40,197 nt of DNA, taken from the IMG/VR virus record IMGVR_UViG_3300025853_000226, positions 1 to 40,197 of that record; one strand, 5' to 3'. This DNA is from a virus. The notes below the pieces were generated by a model that worked only from the letters and a program-made list of their open reading frames with translations, did no database searches and had not been told where the DNA came from. Shown in pieces: positions 21,152-30,096 of this stretch (position 1 is the first letter of the stretch; every line of letters starts with the position of its first letter). Made by a program: the position numbers and the translations under genes.

Positions 21152-22716
21152 TGGCTAGGGTACCTCAACATTTTAGAGATAAATTAATTTCTTCCCGAAC
21201 TGGGGTGAATACTTTAGATACGTCAGCGGCGGATTCTGCTCGTGCTATTGGTCAAATGGCAAGTACCTTTCAGAAAGGGGTAGTTGAGTTTGAGGTAGCG
21301 AAACGCCAAGAGCTTATGAAGTCACAAGGGGCGAAGAAGAAAGCAGAGTTTCTGAACCAGTATGCAGAAGTCTCAAAAGAAATAAAGTCTCAGTATGCCG
21401 GAAATCCAGAAGAAGGGTTTAAAGTTTTAGAGCAGAAGACACAGGAGATCAAAGATAATATTTTATCCGGGGTGGAGAATTCCAGGTTTCAAGCGGACCT
21501 AGCCCCTGTGTTGGAGGGGTATGCGGCGGAGCACTCTGTGCGCAATAAAATGTGGCAATTAAATCAAATGGATTTAGCTGCAAAACAATTAAAGGTAGAC
21601 ACCTTATCAGATAATATTAGTGCCATCACTAAAGGTGCTACTGCCCAAGAATATAATGACATAGTCGGGGACCCCTCTTTTACAGAGCAAAGTTATATTG
21701 AAAGTTTTGGGCCTGAAGAAGGGGCTAAGGCATTTCAAGGGGCTAAAAATGCTTTGTTTCGTGCGAGAGCAGATTCCTTATTAGATCAAGGGCGTATTTT
21801 TGAAGCACAAGATTTCATTGAAAAGTCGCAAGAGCCTGACGGCAAGATCCGGGCAGAGGTAAAAGAAAATTTTGTAAAAGCTCAAAAAGGTTACAAGGCG
21901 AAACAATTTTTCCAAACGGTTAGTGCAGCTAGTATAGACGCAGTTGAAGTAGGGGAACAGATTGCGGCGGATGACATGACTATTGGAGCTATTGACGACC
22001 GTGTGCTGGAAATTTCAATGAAAGCTGAATTAGCAGAGACGCCTGAAGAGAAGGAAGTGTATCAGAAGTATGTAGGCATCTTAGCAGGGTTAAGAGACCT
22101 TAAACTTGAGCAAACCTTGTTGTCCGCAAAAGGTGATTTAGACGCAGAGACTAACCTACAGGCACAGTACCAAGAACTTTTCATTAAAAGTGAGGGCGGC
22201 GGTGTGGACCTTAGCTCAGAATTTTCTTTGAATGACTTCTTAGGGTTTCAGCGACAGCTTGTGGAGCAAGCCCAGGCGGGCAAAGTGTCAGCGAAGAATT
22301 TTAATAAATGGATGTTCTGGTCAAAAGTTGCTTTAACAGGGCAAGTGGAGAACCTCGAGGAAGAAGGGGGTTGGTTTTCAAAAGGGCAACGTCTTGAGTC
22401 TGACCCAAAAATACGAGGCAGGGTTAAAGATTTCTTAAGAGAATCACGAGCTTTAGGGTCTTCTTGGAAGACTTCTGTGCTTGAATATGTCTATGATAAC
22501 ATCCCTTCAAAAGAGCCTGATCAAATTAATGCTGACGTTCTGGGGGCGCTGTTTCAAAAAGGGAAGCTGTTTGCCACCTTAAAAGATAGAGGATACCCAG
22601 TTGAGATTATGGATACAAAAGTGGTCACAACACCGGCAGGGTCTTTTAATATCATAGGGCAGGACCAAGATGGTATGCCTATTGTTAACGTTGATTCATC
22701 GAGATTTGAGAACTAA
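21151..22716 (+). CDS. Internal virion / DNA ejection protein (gp15-like)
   Basis: 521 residues, mostly helical and hydrophilic (ADSARAIGQMASTFQKGVVE near the start; long charged helices after). No enzymatic motif. The position between gp14-like and the very large gp16-like gene, together with size and composition, fits the second internal core protein of the ejection conduit. Ends one base before the next start (TAATATG). Confidence 0.75.
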   Translation: MARVPQHFRDKLISSRTGVNTLDTSAADSARAIGQMASTFQKGVVEFEVAKRQELMKSQGAKKKAEFLNQYAEVSKEIKSQYAGNPEEGFKVLEQKTQEIKDNILSGVENSRFQADLAPVLEGYAAEHSVRNKMWQLNQMDLAAKQLKVDTLSDNISAITKGATAQEYNDIVGDPSFTEQSYIESFGPEEGAKAFQGAKNALFRARADSLLDQGRIFEAQDFIEKSQEPDGKIRAEVKENFVKAQKGYKAKQFFQTVSAASIDAVEVGEQIAADDMTIGAIDDRVLEISMKAELAETPEEKEVYQKYVGILAGLRDLKLEQTLLSAKGDLDAETNLQAQYQELFIKSEGGGVDLSSEFSLNDFLGFQRQLVEQAQAGKVSAKNFNKWMFWSKVALTGQVENLEEEGGWFSKGQRLESDPKIRGRVKDFLRESRALGSSWKTSVLEYVYDNIPSKEPDQINADVLGALFQKGKLFATLKDRGYPVEIMDTKVVTTPAGSFNIIGQDQDGMPIVNVDSSRFEN

Positions 22717-22717
22717 T

Positions 22718-25700
22718 ATGGCAGAACTACGACTAGACGAGGTGCAGAAAGCTTTAGATAAAATGGGGCAAGGAGGCCAGTCCCCCATTAAACCTGTGTC
22801 TCTAGATCAAATGAGTATGGAGAAGTTAGATATCTATAATGAGGAGCCAGAGATCGACAGAGCATCTTACGATCATTGGTATGAAAAAGTTATTGAAGGG
22901 ATGACAATTTCTGAAAATGCTTTTCTGGATACAGTAGGGGAACCAACCGCACAAGCGTTAAATTTTATACCTGATCTAACAAATAAAGTGGTTCTAGGGG
23001 CTACCAGTTTTATGGGGAATTTTGTAGAGGCTTTCTCCAGTAAAGAGAAATTCGCGCAAGAATTAAAAGAGTTGCCCATTATCAGTGATGCAATTGGGTT
23101 AGGAGGCTCCTTAGCTAATATACATGACCGAATGTTTGGGCCAGGCACAAAGGAAGAGAGAAAAACTAGGACTTCCGAGTATGCGCGGGGAGAGTTAGAA
23201 AAAATTAAGAAGGGGGCTTTTAAAGACCCTACTGCGGTAGATCCTGATAAAGAGTTTATGCCAGGTGCTAATGCCAATGTAGCAGAAAGATGGGGGAAAA
23301 GATTAAGAGCTTTAAGTTTTTATGGGTACGCAAATACTAAAGAGTTCCAACAAAGATTAGCTCAAGATGCGGATCACCCCATTCTATCTCAAGTAGGAGG
23401 GGCTTTTGGGAGCATCACTACTTCAGCATTGTTAGGTTCAGTCAACCCAAAATTAGCAATGTTAGCTATGGGCGGACACGTGGGGGCTAATCAGTATTTA
23501 GAGCAAGTTGCTAAGGGCGTTGACTGGAAACCTGCAGCAGGCTTTGGTGCCGCAGTAGGTGTAGGTGTGGGGGCTTTAGAGAATCTTTCACTAGGCATAT
23601 TGTTTAAAAGATACTCTTCTCGTCTAGCTTTAGCAGGGGATTCGGCGATTGTAAATGGTATAGAGGAGTTTTTGCAGAGTACTTTTGAATCGGGGGCGGA
23701 AGTTTTTGTCGGTGCGGAGGAGAGGACTCTTGGCAGTATTCTTAAGCAAGCCGCTTTTGAGGGGGCACTCGGTCTTGTTGGAGGAGGAGTAGCTGGCGCT
23801 ACTACCGTGCAAATAGCATATAGTCGGATGGACAGCTCTTTACGGAAATTGGACATCCCTAAAAAGCAGAGACATAAGATTATTATGAGGGCTGTTGCAG
23901 AAGGGTCAGATATAGTTGGGGATGTTCTTATGGAGGGGCTGGGCGTCGACAATGCTGATATTGATATTGTCAACAGCATTGCAGAAGGGAAGACGGATTC
24001 CAAAGAAGCTATACTTGAACTTCATCGTCGAATTAGAAGAAGGCAGAAAGAGAAAGGTATTGATACTTACTTAGAAGAAGATCCAGACGTTATAATTGCT
24101 GAACAACAGCAAGCAGACGCCTTAGAAGAGGCGCAGACGCGAGAAACCCCAATGAGCCCAGAAGAAGAGGTTCAGGTTGAGCAGAGGAAAAAGAGCAAGC
24201 CTTTTGGAGTTACGGAAGACATAAAGGAAGATGTAATTAAAGGGCGAGTACATCAACTGGACAGTGAAGTCACAAACATTGATCGAGAGCTTGACGGTCT
24301 TCAGAAAGAGCTAAAATTAAGAGAAGAAGCGGGGAAACCTGTCAAAGCTGTTCAAAATAAGTTAGAAAAACTCAGTAAGAAGAAAGACGCGCTAGACGAG
24401 GAAAGAGCAGGTCTTCTTACCGCAGAAGAGGTAGAGGTAGCTTCTTCTGAAGGCCAAACTGTGACAGAGAGAGATTTAGAAGCTCAAGCAGCCACGAAGA
24501 AGGATGTTAAAGTTAAGGGGAGTAAGCTTCAAGCTATTCGTAACCGAGCGGAAGCAGCCGCAGCTAAACGTACACGGCAAGAACTTACAGAAAAATTTAA
24601 GCAAGAGAAGGCAGATTTAACAGAAGCTCGTCAATCTTTGTTAGAGTATGTGCGAGCAGCCTTTAAAGGGCAAGACGTCCCTAAGAAATTTTTAACACGT
24701 ATAGCAAAAGTTACGCCGAGGAAACTGGAGACCTTTTTGAAAGAGGTTGATCAGGCGCGTTTAGATATTGTTAGACCTGCGTTAGTTAACCAAGCTCAGA
24801 CGATCTTAGATAAGGTTGCGCCAAAAGTTAAAGGCGGGAAATCGGTCGGGGTTCTTAAATCTGCGGCTCTCCAAGATGTAGCAAACGAATTGATTCGGGT
24901 CAGTAAGCTTGATAGCCAAACCGCCCAGCAACTCATCAAAAATAAACAAGAGCTTCTGGATAACTATCTTAATGAGGTAAAGGCTGAGGGGGGATCCGAG
25001 CAAGAGATTGACGTCGATAGATTAGCTTTTGAATTAGAAGTTCTTCAGAATGTAGCAGGACTAGAAGCTAAAAGTGAAGACGCTTTAATGGATTCTATAA
25101 AATATATTCAAGAGAAGGTAAAACTTCTAAAAGAAGGGCAGAAAGTAACTTATCAAATTCTACAAGAGAAAAGGGAGGCGGAACGAGCGCAAGCTATTAA
25201 AGAGATGGCACCTCGTAAAGGGTTTGACCCCGCTAAGTTTTTCCCTAAATGGGTTAAGAATTTCCACGGGTTCTCTGTCAATAATTTATCTTCAATGTTA
25301 CGTGCTTTAAGTAAAGTCAAAGATATTGATAACTCAGTTTTAGGAAAGAAAATTGCTGCTGTTGATGGGGCCCCTCGACGAGACGCAGCCTTTAATTTCA
25401 AATATATGGACGCGTTAGATAAAATAACTAAGAGAGTTTTTGACCTAAAGACTGACGCAGAACACCATCAATGGAAAATCGACCACTTTAAAGAGGGCGG
25501 GGGGTTTCTTAGTGAAGGTGAAGTAACTTTAAATAATGGAGAAGAAGGTGTCATTTCATTGACCAAAGCTGACGTGGGGTACTGGTGGCTTGTTACGCAT
25601 GACAGAGATGGTAATATCCTCCCTGAAGTTATGGAGGTGATTACTAATGAAAATCGGCGGAACGGTATTTTCGAGCAGGCGCAAGAAGAGCAATGGTCAG

Positions 25701-27415
25701 GGGAGAAAATTCAAGCAGAGCTTAAGAAGATAAAAGGCAACGCTATCCCACAAAGATATTTTGATGAGATGATGGCTAAGTTTGAGGCGGACCCTAGGAA
25801 CATAGAATTTGTTCAATCACAACGAGTCCTATACAACACTGTCTACTCCATAATTAACCCTGTTTATAGAATGTACAATGGGACAGATTTACCTCGTGTG
25901 GAAGACTATGTCCCTTGGCATAGAGATGTTGGTGGGGAATCTGAAGTTTTCTCGGCTTTAGATGATTTTAAGGAGATGATTCAAACTATACCGGTATCTG
26001 CAAAGCTTAGAACACCAGGAGCGAAAGCAGCTTTTAAACAGACGGGGGATATTGAAGTTTTTCAATATTTTATCCAAGAAATGGCACATTTTAATGCCTA
26101 TGCTCTCCCTATGAAAGATGTCATTAGTCTTCTGAGAAACAAAGATATTCGGCGAGCCATCAATGAGAATACCGACGGGAAAGAGCTTCAACGTGGGCAG
26201 TACCGAGATGGGGATACGTATAAGATGATAAGAGGGATGGCAGATTTAATTATGTCAAAAGGGCGGTCTAATAATGAAATGACCTTATCCCTATTTAACA
26301 CCTTACGTACAAATCTCTCCGTGGCATACCTAGGGGAACCTAGTAAAGGGGTGCTCCAGACTTCTTCTATGTGGATGGCTTTATCTGAACCAGATATTTC
26401 GTGGAGGGATTGGGCTGCGGGGGCGTGGGAATTTTTCAATGACCCAAAAGGGGCTTTGGAGATTTTAGATAAAGCACCAATGATGAAATTTAGATATAAA
26501 GATTTAATGATTGAAATGAAAAACGTAATTGACTCCATCAAAACGCGGAAGAAAAATGCTTTCACAGAAACACGTAAGAAAGCAGTGGACGCAGCTTTTT
26601 ATTTTGTTCGTAAAGGGAACCGTTTTGGGGCGGGACTTTCAGGGTATGTTGTTATGCGGAAAGTCTATAAAGAAACAGGGGATATAAATGAAGCGTATCG
26701 TCGTTTTGACCAGCACATTACCAATACTCAGCAATCAGCGGTTAACACACAGCTCGCACCTTTTCAAGTAGGACAATGGACAAAGATTGTATCTCAATTT
26801 CAGAGTGCCGTTATCCAGTATTCTAGGATATATGTTAGGTCATACGCTGACGTAGCGGCGGGCAGGATCTCTCTTCAAAAATTTGCCGATATCTTTTTGA
26901 TATTCCATGTTGTGATGCCAACAATGCGTTGGTTGTTAAAAGGATTGATTCGTGGTGGGGATTTTGATGAAGGCCAGTTAAAAAGAGATGTGATAATGGG
27001 GCCTCTTTCTGCGGGGTTTTTTATAACAGACTTACTCGAAATGGGAGTATCTATGTATCTAGGAGTCCACTCTTTTGCAGCAGGATCACCTCTAGCAGGC
27101 GCCGCAAATAAGATTAAAAACTCCGTGGCAAGGCTTAAAAAAATGATAGAGAAAAAGGTCGGGGGCAGACAAGTAGATGCGGCGGATTTAGCTTTTGCGT
27201 GGATTGAAGTGCTAGAAGAAGTCTCCGCGGTGACTTTACCTGTCCCCGGAGTTGCATATGATACCTTACAAGCATCAATTAAGGCGTCTCAAGGGGAGAT
27301 GTCTCCTACGGAAATCATGTCAGTTATCATGGGAGAATCGGTAGAATCTCTTGAGTTTTCAAAGAAAAAAGGTAATAATAAGAAGAGCCGTTTAAAGCGT
27401 CTTCAAGGGAGATAG
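22718..27415 (+). CDS. Very large internal virion / DNA ejection protein (gp16-like)
   Basis: 1565 residues; start at ATG 22718 just after the previous stop, in preference to an earlier in-frame start inside that gene. Residues ~75-230 carry hydrophobic helices (FIPDLTNKVVLGATSFMGNF), then a Gly/Ala-rich stretch (FGAAVGVGVGALENLSLGIL) that could span membranes. Residues ~450-800 are coiled coil. A conserved module VEDYVPWHRDVGGE follows around residue 1065. No lysozyme or transglycosylase motif of T7 gp16 type is seen. Likely forms the cytoplasmic-membrane part of the DNA conduit. Confidence 0.8.
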   Translation: MAELRLDEVQKALDKMGQGGQSPIKPVSLDQMSMEKLDIYNEEPEIDRASYDHWYEKVIEGMTISENAFLDTVGEPTAQALNFIPDLTNKVVLGATSFMGNFVEAFSSKEKFAQELKELPIISDAIGLGGSLANIHDRMFGPGTKEERKTRTSEYARGELEKIKKGAFKDPTAVDPDKEFMPGANANVAERWGKRLRALSFYGYANTKEFQQRLAQDADHPILSQVGGAFGSITTSALLGSVNPKLAMLAMGGHVGANQYLEQVAKGVDWKPAAGFGAAVGVGVGALENLSLGILFKRYSSRLALAGDSAIVNGIEEFLQSTFESGAEVFVGAEERTLGSILKQAAFEGALGLVGGGVAGATTVQIAYSRMDSSLRKLDIPKKQRHKIIMRAVAEGSDIVGDVLMEGLGVDNADIDIVNSIAEGKTDSKEAILELHRRIRRRQKEKGIDTYLEEDPDVIIAEQQQADALEEAQTRETPMSPEEEVQVEQRKKSKPFGVTEDIKEDVIKGRVHQLDSEVTNIDRELDGLQKELKLREEAGKPVKAVQNKLEKLSKKKDALDEERAGLLTAEEVEVASSEGQTVTERDLEAQAATKKDVKVKGSKLQAIRNRAEAAAAKRTRQELTEKFKQEKADLTEARQSLLEYVRAAFKGQDVPKKFLTRIAKVTPRKLETFLKEVDQARLDIVRPALVNQAQTILDKVAPKVKGGKSVGVLKSAALQDVANELIRVSKLDSQTAQQLIKNKQELLDNYLNEVKAEGGSEQEIDVDRLAFELEVLQNVAGLEAKSEDALMDSIKYIQEKVKLLKEGQKVTYQILQEKREAERAQAIKEMAPRKGFDPAKFFPKWVKNFHGFSVNNLSSMLRALSKVKDIDNSVLGKKIAAVDGAPRRDAAFNFKYMDALDKITKRVFDLKTDAEHHQWKIDHFKEGGGFLSEGEVTLNNGEEGVISLTKADVGYWWLVTHDRDGNILPEVMEVITNENRRNGIFEQAQEEQWSGEKIQAELKKIKGNAIPQRYFDEMMAKFEADPRNIEFVQSQRVLYNTVYSIINPVYRMYNGTDLPRVEDYVPWHRDVGGESEVFSALDDFKEMIQTIPVSAKLRTPGAKAAFKQTGDIEVFQYFIQEMAHFNAYALPMKDVISLLRNKDIRRAINENTDGKELQRGQYRDGDTYKMIRGMADLIMSKGRSNNEMTLSLFNTLRTNLSVAYLGEPSKGVLQTSSMWMALSEPDISWRDWAAGAWEFFNDPKGALEILDKAPMMKFRYKDLMIEMKNVIDSIKTRKKNAFTETRKKAVDAAFYFVRKGNRFGAGLSGYVVMRKVYKETGDINEAYRRFDQHITNTQQSAVNTQLAPFQVGQWTKIVSQFQSAVIQYSRIYVRSYADVAAGRISLQKFADIFLIFHVVMPTMRWLLKGLIRGGDFDEGQLKRDVIMGPLSAGFFITDLLEMGVSMYLGVHSFAAGSPLAGAANKIKNSVARLKKMIEKKVGGRQVDAADLAFAWIEVLEEVSAVTLPVPGVAYDTLQASIKASQGEMSPTEIMSVIMGESVESLEFSKKKGNNKKSRLKRLQGR

Positions 27416-27418
27416 ATT

Positions 27419-28546
27419 ATGACAGTTACAACACTTGCAACAAAACCAAGAAGGGTCCAACTCACCGGCAACGGGGTTCTGACAGATTTTGATTTTGATT
27501 TTAAAATTTATGAGAACACAGAAGTATTGGTCTATCAGATTGACACCGATAGTGTGGCGACTCTTCAAACAATAACAACAGATTATACAGTAACTTTTGA
27601 TACCGCAGCGGAGACGGGAACAATTTCATTTGTCACGCCGCCTACAAATCTTTACAAAGTGTTGATGATCGGAAACTCTGCTTACAAACAAGCCGCAGAT
27701 ATCCCTATTGGCGGAGGCTTTTCAGAGACGGTTATTGAGAAAGGGTTAGACCGTTTAGCCATTCAGATTCAACAGCTAAAAGAATTAGTTGACCGGGCTG
27801 TTTCTTTGCCAGACACGTCATCTCTTTCTTCTGTAGAACTTCCAGACGCAAGTGCCAGTAAGTTAATCGGTTGGAACGCGGGGGCTGATGCTTTAGAGAA
27901 TAAGGCAGTTACTAGTATTTCAAGTGAGATTGATATCACATTAGGGGGGTCTGACGCAGGTAAGCTCGTCGCTGTTAACGCAGCCAGTAACGGCTATGAA
28001 GTTAGAACTCCAAATGACTATACAGATACAGTTATTGTGGCAGCAGATGAAATTTTATTTGGAGACGCATCTGCCGGTAATGCAATTAAAAAAGACACTG
28101 TTCAAGGTATTTTAGACCTTGTCCCTGACTTAGATATTAACGGTAAAACATCTGCCACTATCACAGCTAGTGATGAAATTATTTTAGCAGATGCGGACGA
28201 CTCCAACGCTCTTAAAAAAGATACAGTTCAAGGTATCCTTGACCTTGTGTCCACAACGGGGGCTATTAAAGGATGGGTTTCTTTTGACGCATCGAGTGGA
28301 ACTCCGACAATAAAAGATCACTATAATGTCGCAAGCATTACAGATAATGGGGCAGGTGACTTCACTATTGTATGGGACACAGATTTTGCTAATGCCAACT
28401 ATGCCGTTGTAGGTACGACAGATGATAATTGTGTTATGGGATTCCCAGCGGCGTTTGCGACAACAGGAACTCAGGTCAGAACCCGAAGTGGCGGAACCTT
28501 AACTGATTTAAATCGCAACTGTGTTATCGCAATAGGAGATCAATAA
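27419..28546 (+). CDS. Tail fibre protein with T7 gp17-type N-terminus
   Basis: 375 residues. MTVTTLATKPRRVQLTGNGV with LTDFDFDFKIYENTEVLVY is the Phage_T7_tail N-terminal domain that anchors fibres to the nozzle. IEKGLDRLAIQIQQLKELVD begins a trimeric coiled-coil. A repeated unit follows: DEILFGDASAGNAIKKDTV and DEIILADADDSNALKKDTV, each with QGILDL. The C-terminal ~100 residues are a compact beta domain (VSFDASSGTPTIKDHYNVAS). No chaperone domain is evident, so distal receptor-binding parts may be encoded in following genes. Confidence 0.85.
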   Translation: MTVTTLATKPRRVQLTGNGVLTDFDFDFKIYENTEVLVYQIDTDSVATLQTITTDYTVTFDTAAETGTISFVTPPTNLYKVLMIGNSAYKQAADIPIGGGFSETVIEKGLDRLAIQIQQLKELVDRAVSLPDTSSLSSVELPDASASKLIGWNAGADALENKAVTSISSEIDITLGGSDAGKLVAVNAASNGYEVRTPNDYTDTVIVAADEILFGDASAGNAIKKDTVQGILDLVPDLDINGKTSATITASDEIILADADDSNALKKDTVQGILDLVSTTGAIKGWVSFDASSGTPTIKDHYNVASITDNGAGDFTIVWDTDFANANYAVVGTTDDNCVMGFPAAFATTGTQVRTRSGGTLTDLNRNCVIAIGDQ

Positions 28547-28908
28547 TGAAGATAGCTTTGGTTAAAAAAGACAATACTATTTCAATCACTCAAGCTCTTA
28601 CTCCACGTATAGATGGTGAAAGTGATCAGGAGTATGCAGAGAGAGTGGCAAGTAAAGTCATGGCGACTGACCCAAGATTGCAAGGGGCGACAGTTATTCC
28701 ATGTCCAGACTTAGAGTATAAATATGTTTCTTCTTTAGAGGTTGTCGACGGGGAAGTTGTTGTCAACTCAGAAAAAGAAACGTTGCATGAAGCGAAGATT
28801 GCTGTGGAGAAGGAAGCCGCTAAGATAAGAAACACTTCTGATGTCACAACAGCGGTTACAAATCTTAAATCAAAAGGGGTGATCCCCCAAGATTACAAAT
28901 ATAAATAA
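28546..28908 (+). CDS. Hypothetical protein after the tail fibre, 120 aa
   Basis: 120 residues: a strand-rich start (MKIALVKKDNTISITQAL), then EYAERVASKVMATDPRLQGA and a lysine/alanine-rich C-terminal helix. Start overlaps the fibre stop by one base (TAATG). Position suggests a fibre partner or chaperone. Homology not recognised. Confidence 0.7.
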   Translation: MKIALVKKDNTISITQALTPRIDGESDQEYAERVASKVMATDPRLQGATVIPCPDLEYKYVSSLEVVDGEVVVNSEKETLHEAKIAVEKEAAKIRNTSDVTTAVTNLKSKGVIPQDYKYK

Positions 28909-28922
28909 AAAGGAGAGGCACA

Positions 28923-29270
28923 ATGAACTCATTAAAGGTTTTTCAAAACACTGAAGACAGCCAAGACTTATCTGCGGGAGCGTTGAGTCTTGCCCTCGCC
29001 CCTACTAAAAGAGATGTGGTTGTTCATATGGCCGCTATTCACACGGGGAGTGCTGTTTCTCAAACTGCAACAGTTAAACTTACCTCTCCAACAGGGGCAA
29101 ATTACACATTTCTTTTGGACACCAGTAGCTTAAGTTCGGCAACTGACTATGTGTATAACCCAGGCAAACCAATTCTCGTCCCAGTTGGATGGACGCTAAC
29201 ACTAGCTTTAACTAATTCAGGTACGCCTTCAATTACCGCGTATGCAGACATTCTTTATCAGGAGAGATAA
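28923..29270 (+). CDS. Hypothetical beta-rich protein, 115 aa (possible fibre tip or accessory)
   Basis: 115 residues, almost wholly beta (VVVHMAAIHTGSAVSQTATV, then TNSGTPSITAYADILYQ), ending in the A-D-I-L-Y-Q-E-R form often seen in small fibre-associated proteins. RBS AAAAAGGAGAGGCACAATG. No signal peptide. Function unknown. Confidence 0.68.
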   Translation: MNSLKVFQNTEDSQDLSAGALSLALAPTKRDVVVHMAAIHTGSAVSQTATVKLTSPTGANYTFLLDTSSLSSATDYVYNPGKPILVPVGWTLTLALTNSGTPSITAYADILYQER

Positions 29271-29271
29271 T

Positions 29272-30096
29272 ATGGCCGAAGATATCCTTGAGAAGTACAA
29301 TAAGTTAAAAGCGGAAACAGTTGCGATGAGTGACATTATTAATAAACACTCTGACCATATTAAGAAGCAAGTTACACAAATAAAGAGTCTAACCGACGAG
29401 ATAAAACTTTCTGAAGATAGGTTAGAGGATCTTAAAAAGCAGAAAGAGGTAATTGAGCAATCTAAGAATGAAGCTTTAGAAAAGAAACAAGAGCAACTTA
29501 CGCGAGACCAAGAGGCTTTGGATAAAGATAGACATTTCTGGAAGGACGAGGTCAACGCATTTATCTTAAAGAAAGAGGATCTTGAAAGGCGGCAGAAAGA
29601 CTTAGATGAGCGTGAGATTGTGTTGGGTAAAAAACAAGCGGAGCTTAATTCAAAAGAACAAGATTTGGCACGTTTGCAAGAAGAATTATCAGAGGTAAAA
29701 GAAGACTTAAGCTCCCAAAATAAGTATCTATCCGCTCGGGAGGAGAAGATAATTCAAGCAGAGAAAGAACTAGTAGAAAAGAAGAAGTCTTCAGCTGCTA
29801 TCCAAGCAGGGCTTTTAGCTAAAGAAGAGACACTTAAAACAAACCAAGAAGTTTTTCGGATTAGGGCTTCTGAAGTTGACCAACTTGCAACCAATTTAGA
29901 AGAACAAAAAACAGCGCTTTTAAATAGAGAAAAAGAGGTTGCAGAGAAAGAGGAATTTTTAGCGGATGAAATTAATAAACTTGAGGGGCGTCAGGCACAG
30001 ATTGAACTAGAAGAGCTCGAAGTCCAGGCTAAAAAAGCTAAAGTAGATGCAATAGTTCATCGGAAAAACCTTGAAGGGTTGGTAAACAATGATTAG
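29272..30096 (+). CDS. Long coiled-coil protein, 274 aa
   Basis: Start placed at ATG 29272 (MAEDILEKYNKLKAETVAMS) after CAGGAGAGATAAT; the longer frame overlaps the upstream gene. Almost the whole protein is charged heptad coil (KSLTDEIKLSEDRLEDLKKQ and similar), with no catalytic motif. Could be a structural spacer of a fibre or a cytoplasmic scaffold. The last 8 bases overlap the next gene (ATGATTAG). Confidence 0.72.
   Translation: MAEDILEKYNKLKAETVAMSDIINKHSDHIKKQVTQIKSLTDEIKLSEDRLEDLKKQKEVIEQSKNEALEKKQEQLTRDQEALDKDRHFWKDEVNAFILKKEDLERRQKDLDEREIVLGKKQAELNSKEQDLARLQEELSEVKEDLSSQNKYLSAREEKIIQAEKELVEKKKSSAAIQAGLLAKEETLKTNQEVFRIRASEVDQLATNLEEQKTALLNREKEVAEKEEFLADEINKLEGRQAQIELEELEVQAKKAKVDAIVHRKNLEGLVNND

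Noticed and set aside
23491-24003. Leftward 170-aa open frame inside the large internal virion gene
   Set aside because: Ser/Pro/Thr-rich shadow of the sense gene, without start signals.
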